In this document: one piece after another, positions 11,366 through 11,622 of the stretch
How the letters are laid out: each line of letters opens with the position of its first letter
Numbering within the stretch: the stretch's first letter is position 1
NCBI GenBank assembly: GCA_030037035.1
Contig: JASHSA010000092.1
Span: 1-11,622, forward strand
DNA length: 11,622 nucleotides
Reading direction: 5' to 3'
DNA from: Thermoplasmata archaeon
GTDB lineage: Archaea > Thermoplasmatota > Thermoplasmata > Lutacidiplasmatales > UBA184
Made by a program: the position numbers and the translations under genes
Notes under the pieces: generated by a model
Database searches by the model: none
Told to the model about the DNA's origin: nothing
The model's input: only the letters and a program-made list of their open reading frames with translations

Positions 11366-11622
11366 GTGGAGGCGACGCTCGTCGTCGCGCACGGGGGCTC
11401 GTTCTACCTGCTCCGCCCCGGCGCCCGCCCCCGACGGCTCGCGCCACGCCCGACCGAGGGGGACCCGCGCGCGGAGCGGCTCCCCGAGGCGGTCGTTGAC
11501 GAGGTGCGGCGCCTCGGTGCGGGGGAGGGGCTGCGCATCTGCGGCCGTCGGCTGGCGGAGGCGATCGGGGCGAGGCTCGGCCGGCCGGTCGCCGTCGCGC
11601 GCCCCGAGGAGTGGCATCGCGC
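11366..11622 (+). CDS. Unrecognised protein, N-terminal part only
   Basis: A frame opens at GTG 11366, three bases after the purF stop, and stays open for 85 codons to the window end. Third positions are nearly all G or C, as in the neighbours, so it is probably real and cotranscribed with purF. It begins with a hydrophobic strand and a turn (MEATLVVAHGGSFYLL), an Arg/Pro-rich stretch, then a helix with VVDEVRRLGAGEGLRICGRRLAE and a second strand VAVAR. I do not recognise it. The opening loosely resembles the N-terminus of archaeal Nop5, but this is too weak for a name. Confidence 0.55.
   Translation, partial: MEATLVVAHGGSFYLLRPGARPRRLAPRPTEGDPRAERLPEAVVDEVRRLGAGEGLRICGRRLAEAIGARLGRPVAVARPEEWHR

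Noticed and set aside
9899..11617. 572-codon open frame on the minus strand
   Set aside because: It is the mirror of purF, whose motifs are unmistakable on the plus strand; the translation is Arg/Asp/Val-rich and shows no family.

Overview
The window is a gene-dense piece of an archaeal chromosome with very high GC and third codon positions that are almost all G or C. Archaeal origin rests on several independent markers: ribosomal proteins L44e and S27e, aIF2-alpha, Nop10, the archaeal form of L10/P0 and L12/P1, the tRNA C56 methylase Trm56, a mevalonate kinase, an archaeal YchF-type GTPase with a TGS domain, and TATA boxes about 25-30 nt upstream of apparently leaderless starts. The mixture looks euryarchaeal; a high-GC uncultivated Thermoplasmatota-like lineage is my best guess, but it is an inference that a marker-gene tree would have to settle.

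Layout. (1) 1-202: no firm gene. (2) 203-1303, minus: a protein with the fold signature of M29 aminopeptidases that appears to have lost the metal ligands. It is divergent from (3) 1428-1841, plus: a small VOC/glyoxalase-fold protein. (4) 1842-1986: an intergenic region with an imperfect 12-bp inverted repeat, a TATA box flanked by an 8-bp inverted repeat, and an 11-bp palindrome touching the next start codon. (5) 1987-4337, plus, probably one transcript: a ribbon-helix-helix regulator, a small Cys/His zinc-finger protein, a PduO-type cob(I)alamin adenosyltransferase whose only sensible start is a non-canonical ATC behind a strong GGAGG, and the YchF-type GTPase.

(6) 7844 down to 4334, minus: a tightly packed operon of seven genes, L44e, S27e (GTG start), aIF2-alpha, Nop10, an ArsR-like HTH protein, Trm56 and mevalonate kinase. 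Two junctions are 4-base ATGA overlaps. The operon converges on the YchF gene, and the two genes share a CTAG as their stop codons. (7) 8005-9870, plus: L1, L10 and L12, the stalk-protein cluster, divergent from L44e across a 160-bp promoter region. (8) 9956-11362, plus: PurF with a short propeptide and four cysteines of a [4Fe-4S] site, followed after 3 bp by an unrecognised gene cut by the window end.

Most of the window is therefore housekeeping: ribosome stalk, initiation factor, rRNA/tRNA modification, isoprenoid lipid entry and purine entry. The less ordinary part is 1.8-3.1 kb, where a regulator with a symmetric operator-like sequence, a tiny zinc-finger protein and a B12 adenosyltransferase with an abnormal start sit together. 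I see no CRISPR array, transposon, rRNA or tRNA, and no convincing wholly new multi-gene system.
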